Notes: generated by a model from the sequence alone, not told the origin. Shown: positions 52,781 through 60,184, counted from the stretch's first letter. The stretch: 64,000 nucleotides of DNA from 62-47 sp051954235 (GCA_051954235.1 JBQCHY010000065.1:62001-126000), one strand, 5' to 3'. Numbers and translations are program-made.

Positions 52781-55207
52781 ATGTCGACCTCAAAGCCTCG
52801 GCCAACTATCGTTCACGGCGAAAGCCATCTCTATCCGGTGCTGCCGCTGCGGGACATCGTCGTCTTTCCGCACATGATCGTGCCGCTCTTCGTCGGCCGC
52901 GAGAAATCGATCAAGGCGCTCGAACAGGTCATGAAGAATGACGGGCTGATCATGCTCGCGACGCAGAAGAACGCGTCGGACGATGATCCGACCCCGGACA
53001 CGATCTACGAAATCGGAACGCTCGCCAGCGTCCTGCAATTGCTCAAGCTGCCCGACGGCACCGTGAAGGTGCTGGTCGAGGGTCTGACGCGTGCGCGCGT
53101 CGAGCAGTATTCGGATCGCGCTGATTACTACGAAGCGACCGCAGTCGCGCTCGCCGATACCGACGCTGTGAGTGTCGAGGCGGAAGCGTTGGCACGTTCG
53201 GTGGTGTCGGACTTCGAGAGCTATGTGAAGCTCAACAAGAAGATTTCCGCCGAAGTCGTCGCGGTGGTGCAGTCGAAGACCGACTTCGCCGAACTGTCCG
53301 ACACCGTCGCCTCGCATCTCGCGGTGAAGATCGCGGATCGTCAGGCGTTGCTTGAGACGCTGTCGGTCACCGCGCGTCTCGAGAAGGTGCTCGGGCTGAT
53401 GGAAAGCGAAATCTCGGTCTTGCAGGTCGAGAAGCGCATCCGCTCGCGCGTCAAGCGCCAGATGGAGAAGACCCAGCGCGAGTACTATCTCAACGAGCAG
53501 ATGAAGGCGATCCAGAAGGAGCTCGGCGACGACGAAGGTCGCGACGAGCTGGCCGACCTGGAAGAGCGCATCGCCAAGACCAAGCTGTCGAAGGACGCGC
53601 GGGAGAAGGCGCAGCACGAGCTGAAGAAGCTGCGGCAGATGTCGCCGATGTCGGCGGAAGCCACCGTCGTGCGCAACTATCTCGACTGGCTGTTGTCGAT
53701 TCCGTGGAACAAGAAGTCGAAGGTCAAGAAAGACCTTGCCGCCGCGCAGGCGACGCTCGACGACGATCACTACGGGTTAGAGAAGGTCAAGGACCGCATC
53801 GTCGAGTATCTCGCCGTGCAGTCGCGCGCGAACAAGTTGACCGGTCCGATCCTGTGCCTCGTCGGCCCTCCGGGCGTCGGCAAGACTTCGCTCGGCAAGT
53901 CGATCGCGAAGGCGACCGGACGCGAGTTCGTGCGCGTGTCGCTCGGCGGCGTGCGTGACGAAGCGGAGATCCGCGGACATCGCCGGACCTATATCGGTTC
54001 GATGCCCGGCAAGATCATCCAGTCGATGCGCAAGGCGAAGACGTCGAACCCGCTGTTCCTGCTCGACGAGATCGACAAGATGGGCGCCGATTTCCGTGGC
54101 GATCCGTCGTCGGCCTTGCTCGAGGTGCTCGACCCTGAGCAGAACGGCACGTTCAACGATCACTACCTTGAGGTCGATTACGATCTCTCCAACGTGATGT
54201 TCATCACCACCGCGAATACGCTGAATATTCCCGGACCGTTGATGGATCGCATGGAACTGATCCGGATCGCCGGCTACACCGAGAACGAGAAGGTCGAGAT
54301 TGCCCGCAAGCATCTCATCCCCAACGCGCTCAGCAAGCACGGCCTCGACTCCAAGGAATGGTCGATCGACGACGACGCGCTGTTGCTCCTGATCCGTCGC
54401 TACACCCGCGAGGCGGGCGTGCGTAACCTCGAGCGCGAGATTTCGACGCTGGCCCGCAAGGCGGTGAAGGAATTGATGCTCTCGAAGAAGAAATCGGTGA
54501 AGGTCACCGAGAAGTCGCTGGAAGACTTCCTCGGTGTGCCGAAGTTCCGCTACGGCGAGATCGAGAGCGACGATCAGGTCGGTGTCGTCACCGGACTGGC
54601 GTGGACCGACGTGGGCGGCGAGTTGCTGACCATCGAGAGCGTCATGATGCCCGGCAAGGGCCGCATGACGGTCACCGGCAACCTGCGCGATGTGATGAAG
54701 GAATCGATCTCGGCGGCGGCGTCCTACGTCCGCTCGCGGGCGATTACTTACGGCATCGAGCCGCCGTTGTTTGAGAAGCGTGACATCCACGTCCACGTGC
54801 CGGAGGGCGCGACGCCGAAGGACGGTCCGTCCGCGGGCGTTGCGATGGCCACCACCATCGTTTCGGTGCTGACCGGCATTCCGATCCGGCATGATGTCGC
54901 CATGACCGGCGAGATCACGCTGCGGGGTAGGGTGCTGCCGATCGGCGGCTTGAAGGAGAAGCTGTTGGCAGCGGCCCGCGGCGGTATCAAGACGGTGCTG
55001 ATCCCCGAGGACAATGCCAAGGATCTCACCGAGATCCCCGACGCCATCAAGGGCGGGCTGGAGATCATTCCGGTCTCGCGGATGGACGAGGTGATCGCCA
55101 AGGCTTTGGTGCGGCAGCCCGAACCCATCGAGTGGGAAGAGGACACCAAGGTGCCGGCCAAGAGCGAAGCCGGCGACGAAGCCTCCGGCGGCCTGACCGC
55201 GCACTAA
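52781..55207 (+). CDS. lon: Endopeptidase Lon (La)
   Basis: Soluble ATP-dependent protease that degrades damaged and regulatory proteins. The 808 residues contain the N-terminal LAN domain (YPVLPLRDIVVFPHMIVPLF), a coiled coil (about 190-260), the AAA+ module with Walker A GPPGVGKTSLG and Walker B LFLLDEIDKM, and the protease domain with catalytic Ser in TPKDGPSAGVAM and Lys in PIGGLKEKLLAA. Heat induction is usual but the promoter was not pinned down. A strong terminator follows. Confidence 0.98.
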   Translation: MSTSKPRPTIVHGESHLYPVLPLRDIVVFPHMIVPLFVGREKSIKALEQVMKNDGLIMLATQKNASDDDPTPDTIYEIGTLASVLQLLKLPDGTVKVLVEGLTRARVEQYSDRADYYEATAVALADTDAVSVEAEALARSVVSDFESYVKLNKKISAEVVAVVQSKTDFAELSDTVASHLAVKIADRQALLETLSVTARLEKVLGLMESEISVLQVEKRIRSRVKRQMEKTQREYYLNEQMKAIQKELGDDEGRDELADLEERIAKTKLSKDAREKAQHELKKLRQMSPMSAEATVVRNYLDWLLSIPWNKKSKVKKDLAAAQATLDDDHYGLEKVKDRIVEYLAVQSRANKLTGPILCLVGPPGVGKTSLGKSIAKATGREFVRVSLGGVRDEAEIRGHRRTYIGSMPGKIIQSMRKAKTSNPLFLLDEIDKMGADFRGDPSSALLEVLDPEQNGTFNDHYLEVDYDLSNVMFITTANTLNIPGPLMDRMELIRIAGYTENEKVEIARKHLIPNALSKHGLDSKEWSIDDDALLLLIRRYTREAGVRNLEREISTLARKAVKELMLSKKKSVKVTEKSLEDFLGVPKFRYGEIESDDQVGVVTGLAWTDVGGELLTIESVMMPGKGRMTVTGNLRDVMKESISAAASYVRSRAITYGIEPPLFEKRDIHVHVPEGATPKDGPSAGVAMATTIVSVLTGIPIRHDVAMTGEITLRGRVLPIGGLKEKLLAAARGGIKTVLIPEDNAKDLTEIPDAIKGGLEIIPVSRMDEVIAKALVRQPEPIEWEEDTKVPAKSEAGDEASGGLTAH

Positions 55208-55232
55208 GCGATCGACATCGCATCAACAATCG

Positions 55233-55263
55233 AACGGCGTCCTGCGGGACGCCGTTTTTGTTT
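55233..55263 (+). terminator. Intrinsic terminator of lon
   Basis: Perfect 10 bp stem AACGGCGTCC / GGACGCCGTT with loop TGCG, followed by TTTGTTTTTGG, 25 bases after the lon stop. Confidence 0.93.
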
Positions 55264-55317
55264 TTGGACGTTGCCGCCTTCCGGCGCATGATGGATCGCA
55301 TTGCGTTGGAGGATGCG

Positions 55318-55719
55318 ATGGAGATCGACGGACACTGTCATTGCGGACGGATTTCATTCACGGCGACGATCGATCCTTCGCTCGTGTCGATCTGTCATTG
55401 CACCGACTGCCAGACGCTGACCGGATCGCCATTTCGGCTCACGGTGCTGACCGCGCGCGACAACATCCGGCTAACCGGCGCGACGCCGAAAATGTACGTC
55501 AAGGTTGGCGACAGCGGCGGCAAGCGACGCCAGTATTTTTGCTCTGAGTGCGGAACGCCGATGTTCACCAGCGGCGACGACGCGACGAGCGAGTGGGGCA
55601 TCCGCTGGGGGAGCATCCGCCAGCGTTCCGAGCTTAAGCCTGCGCGACAAATCTGGCGACGCTCCGCGGTGCCGTGGCTGAGCGAGGTAGATCGGCTTCC
55701 TGGCCGCGCCACGGATTGA
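55318..55719 (+). CDS. GFA family protein (glutathione-dependent formaldehyde-activating enzyme-like)
   Basis: A 133-residue zinc protein of the Gfa/CENP-V fold. Cysteines sit as CHCGRISF, SICHCTDCQTLTGSPF and FCSECGTPMF, the standard two-zinc pattern. The founding member is proposed to help make S-hydroxymethylglutathione, but most family members are untested. The ATG at 55318 has a GGAGG six bases upstream; a Met ten codons earlier lacks one. It lies between lon and tRNA-Val, where relatives often have the HU gene hupB (as far as I recall); none is here. Confidence 0.85.
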   Translation: MEIDGHCHCGRISFTATIDPSLVSICHCTDCQTLTGSPFRLTVLTARDNIRLTGATPKMYVKVGDSGGKRRQYFCSECGTPMFTSGDDATSEWGIRWGSIRQRSELKPARQIWRRSAVPWLSEVDRLPGRATD

Positions 55720-55769
55720 TCCGTCCCACGCTTGCGTCGGCAGCGGCCGAAAGGCTAAAGAAGGGCGAT

Positions 55770-55846
55770 GGGCGGCTAGCTCAGCTGGTTAGAGCATCTC
55801 GTTTACACCGAGAGGGTCTGCGGTTCGAATCCGTAGCCGCCCACCA
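55770..55846 (+). tRNA. tRNA-Val (anticodon UAC)
   Basis: Class I cloverleaf, 77 nt: acceptor GGGCGGC / GCCGCCC, D-arm AGCTCAGCTGGTTAGAGC, anticodon stem TCTCG / CGAGA with loop TTTACAC (UAC), T-loop TTCGAAT, discriminator A and encoded CCA. It is the normal UAC reader, in contrast to the odd UAC tRNA at 60001-60108. Confidence 0.97.
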
Positions 55847-55886
55847 TTTTCATCCTGCCGCTTTCATGTGTTTGACGACCTTCGCG

Positions 55887-56351
55887 CTACAGCATCGCGA
55901 AGGCGCTGGAGACCATCGCCACCGGCTTGCCGTCGTTCGCGGTCGTCAGCGTCACGCGGCCGAAGCTCATGGTGCGGCCGAGCCGCACCACACGCGCATC
56001 CGCCACGACGTCCGACGAACTCGCGGCCTTGAGGAAATGCGTCGTCTGATCCACCGTCGTCAACGGACGGAAACCGCGCGCCGCCGTCAGGATCGCCATC
56101 ACCATCGAGGTGTCCGCCAGCGCCATCAGTGCCTGGCCGCAGACGATGCCGCCCTGACGGCATAGACGATCCGAGAAAGGCATCCGCAACATCGCGCCGG
56201 GCTGCCAGTCGGCGGCTGCGCCGGGCGGCGGCGCGGTCTCGATGCGGTCGAGCGTCAGCTTGAGGTCCTGCACCCACGGCGCAAAGACGTCGCCCAGCAC
56301 GCGCCTCGCAGCATCGAGATCGAAATCGGCGGTCGTCGGTTCGGCAGTCAT
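55887..56351 (-). CDS. PaaI family thioesterase
   Basis: A 154-residue hot-dog thioesterase. The active-site helix region is RQGGIVCGQALMALADTSMVM, with Asp in the position that activates water, followed by PLTTVDQTTHFLKAASSSDVV and VRLGRTMSFGRVTL. It is a distant paralogue of the protein at 36313. It converges on tRNA-Val. Acyl-CoA substrate unknown. Confidence 0.87.
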   Translation of the reverse strand: MTAEPTTADFDLDAARRVLGDVFAPWVQDLKLTLDRIETAPPPGAAADWQPGAMLRMPFSDRLCRQGGIVCGQALMALADTSMVMAILTAARGFRPLTTVDQTTHFLKAASSSDVVADARVVRLGRTMSFGRVTLTTANDGKPVAMVSSAFAML

Positions 56352-56513
56352 CGGTGCGTCATCTCCCGGTTCTGGTGGTTTTATCGAGTGTAGGGGAGTT
56401 CCATCGGCTTTGGCAGCGTCTTCCGCGGAACCGGTGCGATTGCCGCATGGCTTGAACGCACGGTGGGTTCACCGGTAGAGTTGCCGGTGGGATGCGTGTT
56501 GCGTGAGGGTGGC

Positions 56514-56633
56514 ATGGTCGGGCGGATCACTGTGATCATCGGTCTGATTGTTCTCGGTCTGGCGTTGAGTGGCTGTACCAAGTGCGGTCCGATATGGGAC
56601 GATTGGCAGGCCCCGAAATCGTGCCGATCATGA
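56514..56633 (+). CDS. 39-residue small lipoprotein
   Basis: A very short gene: MVGRITVIIGLIVLGLALSG then a lipidation cysteine (lipobox ALSGC, Cys21), a second Cys in CTKCGPIWDDW and a third near the end (KSCRS). The ribosome binding site GAGGGTGG is close to ideal. The mature peptide would be only 19 residues, anchored by lipid. I believe similar CxxCG-WDDW mini-lipoproteins occur in related genomes, but cannot check. It runs directly into the next secreted-protein gene. Confidence 0.65.
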   Translation: MVGRITVIIGLIVLGLALSGCTKCGPIWDDWQAPKSCRS

Positions 56634-56675
56634 ATGCGCGTTGTAAGCGGGTTTGAATCAATGGGAGTGTTCGGC

Positions 56676-56951
56676 ATGAAGATGTTGCGTGCGGCGGTGA
56701 TATTCGCGTTGTTCGCGACCCCCGCATTGGCTCAAAATGTCAATCTGATCCCGGAGACTCCGTCCAAGACGCCGGAACAGATCGAGCAGGACAAACAGCT
56801 TCAGAGAGAGTATCGCGACTCGCTGCGCAAGATTCCCGATGCCAAGACGTCCAACGATCCGTGGGGTTCGGTCCGCAGCGCCGAGACGCCGGCGTCGGCT
56901 CCGCGCGCCAAGCCGAAGGCCAAGCCCCGCAGCGCCAGCCATCAGCAATAA
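56676..56951 (+). CDS. Hypothetical secreted protein
   Basis: A 91-residue protein with a clean signal peptide (MKMLRAAVIFALFATPALAQ, cleavage after AQ or ALA). The mature part is polar (KTPEQIEQDKQLQREYRDSL) with a short predicted helix and ends in a Lys/Pro/Ala-rich basic tail (PRAKPKAKPRS). No family recognised. It follows the mini-lipoprotein gene by 42 bases and may be co-transcribed. Confidence 0.7.
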   Translation: MKMLRAAVIFALFATPALAQNVNLIPETPSKTPEQIEQDKQLQREYRDSLRKIPDAKTSNDPWGSVRSAETPASAPRAKPKAKPRSASHQQ

Positions 56952-57022
56952 CGTTTTGCCTGCGCTGCCGTCGGCCCGCCGGCGGTCTTGAGGTTGGCCG
57001 GGTTCGGCCTGAAGTTCTTGGG

Positions 57023-57070
57023 CGTTTTCTTCACGCGAACCGGTTTCCACTTCGCTCGAAAACGCTATAG
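57023..57070. repeat. Inverted repeat family E, left copy flanking crcB
   Basis: A 48 bp element starting CGTTTTCTTCACGCGAACC and ending CTCGAAAACGCTATAG. It matches the reverse complement of 57610-57656 almost throughout, so the fluoride riboswitch and crcB lie between inverted copies. CTATAG at its end is also a plausible -10 for the riboswitch transcript. Confidence 0.75.
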
Positions 57071-57084
57071 TTTGACGGTCGCAG

Positions 57085-57137
57085 TTGATGGGGATGGGGT
57101 TCCCCCGATAACCGCCGCAAGGCTGATGACTCCTACC
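57085..57137 (+). ncRNA. Fluoride riboswitch (crcB motif)
   Basis: The conserved core is plain: TTGATGGGGATGGGGTTCCC, then CGATAACCGCCGCAAGG, then CTGATGACTCCTAC, matching the crcB RNA (GGNGAUGG, AACCGCC, GCUGAUGACUCCUAC). It lies about 60 bases upstream of crcB, its usual target. Just after it, GGGCGCG (57138-57144) can pair with CGCGCCC (57177-57183) next to the crcB ribosome binding site, a likely expression platform working on translation. Confidence 0.95.
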
Positions 57138-57198
57138 GGGCGCGTTGGTGCCGGGAGGAGGCTGTCTTCACCCGAGCGCGCCCATGACGGGAGCGCAT

Positions 57199-57603
57199 AT
57201 GATCGGGACGAGCATTTTCATGAATCTGCAATTGATCGCGGCCGTGGCTCTGGGAGGCGCGATCGGTTCGGTCGGGCGCTATCTCGCCGGCATCGGGGCC
57301 GGCAAGCTGTTCGGCATCGGCTTTCCGTGGGGGACGCTGATCATCAACATAGCCGGATCTTTCCTGATCGGTGTGTTCGTCGAATGCTTCGCGTTGCGTT
57401 GGGATCTGCCGCAGGCGGCGCGGGTGTTCCTCACCGTCGGCATCTGCGGCGGCTTCACCACGTTCTCGACCTTCTCGCTGGAATCGTTCCTGATGATCGA
57501 GCGCGGCGAACTGGGACCGGCAGCGGCCTATATCGCCGGATCGGTGGTGGTTTCGATCCTGGCTCTGTTCGCCGGCCTGCACCTGATCCGCACCGTCAGC
57601 TAG
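57199..57603 (+). CDS. crcB: Fluoride channel CrcB/Fluc
   Basis: Dimeric fluoride exporter of the inner membrane. From the ATG at 57199 (GGGAG box six bases before) it has 134 residues and four helices. Family signatures are GGAIGSVGRYLAG, PWGTLIINIAGSFLIGV and the phenylalanine-box segment GICGGFTTFSTFSLES. Open frame before this start overlaps the riboswitch platform and was rejected. Expression should rise with fluoride through the riboswitch. Confidence 0.95.
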   Translation: MIGTSIFMNLQLIAAVALGGAIGSVGRYLAGIGAGKLFGIGFPWGTLIINIAGSFLIGVFVECFALRWDLPQAARVFLTVGICGGFTTFSTFSLESFLMIERGELGPAAAYIAGSVVVSILALFAGLHLIRTVS

Positions 57604-57609
57604 GCGGCG

Positions 57610-57656
57610 CTATAGCGTTTCAAGCGAAGTGGATTGCGGTTCGCTTGAAGAAAACG
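57610..57656. repeat. Inverted repeat family E, right copy flanking crcB
   Basis: A 47 bp element CTATAGCGTTTCAAGCGAAG ... TTCGCTTGAAGAAAACG with an internal perfect 10 bp dyad TTCAAGCGAA / TTCGCTTGAA. Reverse-complement partner of 57023-57070. Confidence 0.75.
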
Positions 57657-57676
57657 GGGCAACTCTCTGGTCGTTC

Positions 57677-57934
57677 TTATCCCTGAGGCCTGGTCTCGTC
57701 GCTGTCGTCGCGCGTCGGCAGATCGTCATAGCCGTGACGGCTGCTGTAGAACACCAGTGCCATCAGCCCGACGCCGACGATCAAGGACACCGTGACGCCC
57801 GCGACCAGCGCGATGATGCCCTCGACCGGCATCGGCGGCGCCGAGCCGGCGGTCAGCCCGCTATAGGCATACCAGCCGACGCCGGCCAGCAAGGCCAGGA
57901 GTGCGGCAATGAGAATCCAGGGGCCGATGCGCAT
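57677..57934 (-). CDS. Hypothetical two-helix membrane protein
   Basis: An 85-residue protein with two hydrophobic helices (about 4-24 and 40-64) separated by a short Pro-rich loop and a charged cytosolic tail (RHGYDDLPTRDDSDETRPQG). No family recognised, but the composition is that of conserved small inner-membrane proteins of this group. It converges with crcB. Confidence 0.68.
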   Translation of the reverse strand: MRIGPWILIAALLALLAGVGWYAYSGLTAGSAPPMPVEGIIALVAGVTVSLIVGVGLMALVFYSSRHGYDDLPTRDDSDETRPQG

Positions 57935-58227
57935 GGTGATCGTCCGGAAAGGTTCGGCGCGTCGGCGCGTCGGGTCTTTGCAGTCCTGAACCTCCGGGGC
58001 GGCTTTGGCAACCGCTGCTTTGGCTTAAAGGGGTAAGGGGACCCGTCGGAAATAACACCGCCGTCGGACGGAGTATGTTCGTCCGACGGCGGTGCCGAGA
58101 CCCGAGCCCTGAAATTTCCCGGTGACCTTCAGTCCGTTGCGATTGGAAAAAGGTTCAAGGGCAACTGATAGTCCGCAATCACGGTGTCGCGACCGTAGGA
58201 GTTGCCGCCAAGTCGGTCATGTGTACT
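57935..58227. other. Left flank of the transposon, with a 15 bp perfect hairpin
   Basis: No gene is supported. A very stable inverted repeat CACCGCCGTCGGACG / CGTCCGACGGCGGTG with a 9-base loop lies at 58056-58094, without a T-run on either side. The remainder shows nothing I recognise. Confidence 0.55.
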
Positions 58228-58235
58228 AAATTCTC
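58228..58235. repeat. Left target-site duplication of the transposon
   Basis: AAATTCTC, directly before the left terminal inverted repeat GGTACTGACC. The identical octamer follows the right terminal repeat at 61584-61591. Confidence 0.8.
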
Positions 58236-58250
58236 GGTACTGACCGAAAT

Positions 58251-58282
58251 AGGCCACTCGCGAAAGCGAAACAGGCCACTCC
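58251..58282. repeat. Left subterminal repeats of the transposon
   Basis: Two copies of AGGCCACTC, 22 bases apart (58251 and 58273). With GAAAT in front, the first copy is identical over 14 bases to the right-end copy at 61526-61539. Probable transposase binding sites. Confidence 0.65.
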
Positions 58283-58336
58283 ACCGGAACGCCTGCCTTA
58301 AGAACTCGTTAACCGCGAAGCAGCGAGGATTCAGCC

Positions 58337-58606
58337 ATGATCAAAACTGACCTAGAACGTATCCGCGATCTGGCCGTAGAAAGACTATCCACGGGGAGTG
58401 AGCCCCCGTGGGTTTGGTATCAGCTCATGAAGTTGCGAGAGGCTAGCGAGTCCCTGATCGAAGGGATGGACGCTACGCAGCCCACGGTAGATTCACAGGA
58501 ACGGGGATCACCACGGGGTATCGGTCTCCGACTAGTGGAGACAGGCGACCAGCAAGAAACCGCTCAACCCCATCCCGATAAACTATCGGTACGGCTGCCC
58601 ACGTAG
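58337..58606 (+). CDS. Hypothetical 89-residue transposon protein
   Basis: A small protein with a convincing N-terminal half: MIKTDLERIRDLAVERL followed by GSEPPWVWYQLMKLREASES, predicted helical. The C-terminal half (from about residue 45) is polar and lies antisense to the end of the gene on the minus strand, so it may be read-through from a once shorter gene. No family assigned. Start region has GCAGCGAGGATTC before the ATG. Confidence 0.55.
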   Translation: MIKTDLERIRDLAVERLSTGSEPPWVWYQLMKLREASESLIEGMDATQPTVDSQERGSPRGIGLRLVETGDQQETAQPHPDKLSVRLPT

Positions 58607-58832
58607 TATATAGGCCGCCAAGCTGGGCATAGCGCGTAATAGTTTGATCGCGGCTATGGGCTGACAATCTATCTGCGACATCGCCTTGTCCGACGCGGAC
58701 AACTCTCGGTGTGGAGCCGCCGTGCCAGATGATGTAGCAACCTAATGTCGGTGACGGCGACACGCTGGCGAAATTGAATGGCAACGGCAGCCAAGTATTC
58801 GAAGTGCTTTTCAGCCAAGTAACGCTTAACAT
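58473..58832 (-). CDS. Small GIY-YIG-like protein
   Basis: A 119-residue protein with an ideal AGGAG box six bases before its ATG. The sequence follows GIY-YIG spacing: Gly31-Cys-Tyr33 (TLGCYIIWHGG), Val47-Gly48 in VVRVGQGD, Arg55 in DVADRLSAH and Glu90 in RDGVERFLA, then PLVGDRYP. In GIY-YIG nucleases these positions hold the GIY, the YIG, the catalytic Arg and the metal-binding Glu. I infer a nuclease-like fold, not proven activity. It overlaps the 58337 gene tail to tail by 134 bases. Confidence 0.62.
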   Translation of the reverse strand: MLSVTWLKSTSNTWLPLPFNFASVSPSPTLGCYIIWHGGSTPRVVRVGQGDVADRLSAHSRDQTITRYAQLGGLYTTWAAVPIVYRDGVERFLAGRLSPLVGDRYPVVIPVPVNLPWAA

Positions 58833-58936
58833 ATTCCACTCCTATCTGTTGTTGGTCGCACCTCCCTGCGAGTCTTTTCTGTTGGCTGCAAAATATAGCT
58901 GAGTCGCGCGATTCGCGACCCAGCCAATCCACAGAA

Positions 58937-59839
58937 TTAGTTTTTCCCACCTTGAATTACCGTGAACTTCCGGCGCCGATCCGGGGGCGTCTCAGTTGGC
59001 AGCGCGGGCGCTACAGCGAGCGCAGCATCCACAAGCTGCCCGATGCTCCAAGTCCGATCCGCAACGCCAATGGCCTTCGCTGGCGTCACCTTGAGGGCTT
59101 CATGAACGCGGCAGAGATTGTAGTGCGCGACGTACAGCGCGACCGCCGCAACGTGGTTGTCCAGCTTCTTTGAGAAGCCATTGGTCAAGCGAGTGAACCG
59201 TCGGCTGCCCATGCGTAGCGAAAGGTTCTGGCGTTCAACGTAGCTCGTTGAGACGTATTGTTCGGGATCGCCCGTTACTACCTCACGGCTTACAGCTACT
59301 ACGGCAGCGGGCGAATACCGGGTCACGGCATCCTTTGCCAGATGCGTCACGCTGTAGGTCTTTACGATGACGCCATGCGAGGCACTGTCGCCAAAAGCAT
59401 CGCGGATCGCCATGCGGTAGGGATGGAAGCCATCCGTTGAAATCTCCGGCTGACCGATGACGCGCTGGCGTAGGTCGTGCAGGAAATCCATCGTGCTTTC
59501 GGTATTCCGCTTGCCGACACCCCAGCTAATGATGGCCTTCTGCGTCCCGGCCATGCCGATGAATACGTATTGATCGCCCTTGGCGTTGATTTCGTGGCGC
59601 TTGACGTTCTTCTGTTTCTTGCCGACAAACGACCACGCCTCATCAAGCTCCAGACGTTCGGTGCGGATGCCGACCATCATGCGGTCGTGCAATTCCATGC
59701 AGCCCATGCCGACGCGGTAGGCGAGGCTGCCAATAGTGCCACGGTTGACGCCGGTCAGGCGCGCGGCGGTACGGATGCCGACGCCTTCACAAAGGGCGGC
59801 AATGACTTCAATCTGCTTTGCGCGGGGGAGTACGTTCAT
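58937..59839 (-). CDS. IS1-like DDE transposase
   Basis: A 300-residue transposase. N-terminal helix-turn-helix (AKQIEVIAALCEGVGIRTAARLTGVNRGTIG), then an RNase H-like domain with catalytic Asp66 (LELDEAWSFVG), Asp136 (STDGFHPY) and Glu202 (SYVERQNLSLRMGSRRFTRL), ending HEALKVTPAKAIG. The sequence looks intact, in one frame, unlike the frameshifted insAB of IS1. I used the ATG at 59839, with AAGGA before it; Met 18 bases upstream is possible. It is the only transposase in the element and the presumed mobilising enzyme. Confidence 0.85.
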   Translation of the reverse strand: MNVLPRAKQIEVIAALCEGVGIRTAARLTGVNRGTIGSLAYRVGMGCMELHDRMMVGIRTERLELDEAWSFVGKKQKNVKRHEINAKGDQYVFIGMAGTQKAIISWGVGKRNTESTMDFLHDLRQRVIGQPEISTDGFHPYRMAIRDAFGDSASHGVIVKTYSVTHLAKDAVTRYSPAAVVAVSREVVTGDPEQYVSTSYVERQNLSLRMGSRRFTRLTNGFSKKLDNHVAAVALYVAHYNLCRVHEALKVTPAKAIGVADRTWSIGQLVDAALAVAPALPTETPPDRRRKFTVIQGGKN

Positions 59840-60000
59840 GAGGGCCGAATCCTTCATGCTGAGGGATGGCCCGGCGACGGTTCTGGCAAACACACCCTGC
59901 AAGGCGTATATTCCAGTAGGTCGTTTTCTCTGGGGCCGAATCCCGGGGTTGATGATCAGGGATCGCCGAGGCTGCAACCAAGGCGGTCCCACTGGTTTGA

Positions 60001-60108
60001 TGGTGGAAGCGGTCAGATTCGAACTGACGGGACCCTGCGAGGGGTATGGACGCCCAAAGGTCCGGCGAGGGGTAAACTCGCTGCAATAGGCCACTCTGCC
60101 ACGCTTCC
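60001..60108 (-). tRNA. Aberrant class-II tRNA, anticodon UAC, carried by the transposon
   Basis: On the minus strand a cloverleaf folds well: acceptor GGAAGCG / CGCTTCC, D-stem GCAG / TTGC with loop AGTGGCCTA, anticodon stem GCGAG / CTCGC, loop TTTACCC (anticodon UAC), T-arm GTCAG-TTCGAAT-CTGAC, discriminator A and encoded CCA. The odd features are a variable region of 36 nt, closed by GGACC / GGTCC, and C at position 37. A 9-base direct repeat ACCCCTCGC (28 nt apart) spans the anticodon stem and the variable arm. It could be an allo-tRNA-like decoder, a decayed tRNA, or a tRNA with a small insertion. Confidence 0.6.
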
Positions 60109-60113
60109 GCACA

Positions 60114-60155
60114 CAAGAACGCCCCGCCCGCTGAAAAGCAGGTGGGGCGTTCTTG
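60114..60155. terminator. Strong hairpin between the transposon tRNA and the P63C gene
   Basis: CAAGAACGCCCCGCC pairs with GGTGGGGCGTTCTTG (one G-T pair) around a 12-base loop. It lies five bases upstream of the tRNA 5' end. No clear T-run on either strand, so it may insulate the divergent units rather than act as a classic terminator. Confidence 0.45.
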
Positions 60156-60184
60156 CTTGTGCATCTTGATGACCATGCCGCACG

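Noticed and set aside
58129..58284. 51-residue minus-strand frame starting in the transposon left end and running into the chromosome
   Set aside because: Reads plausibly (VAYFGQYREFST ... LFPIATD) but crosses the inverted repeat and target duplication, so it is a junction artefact rather than a conserved gene.
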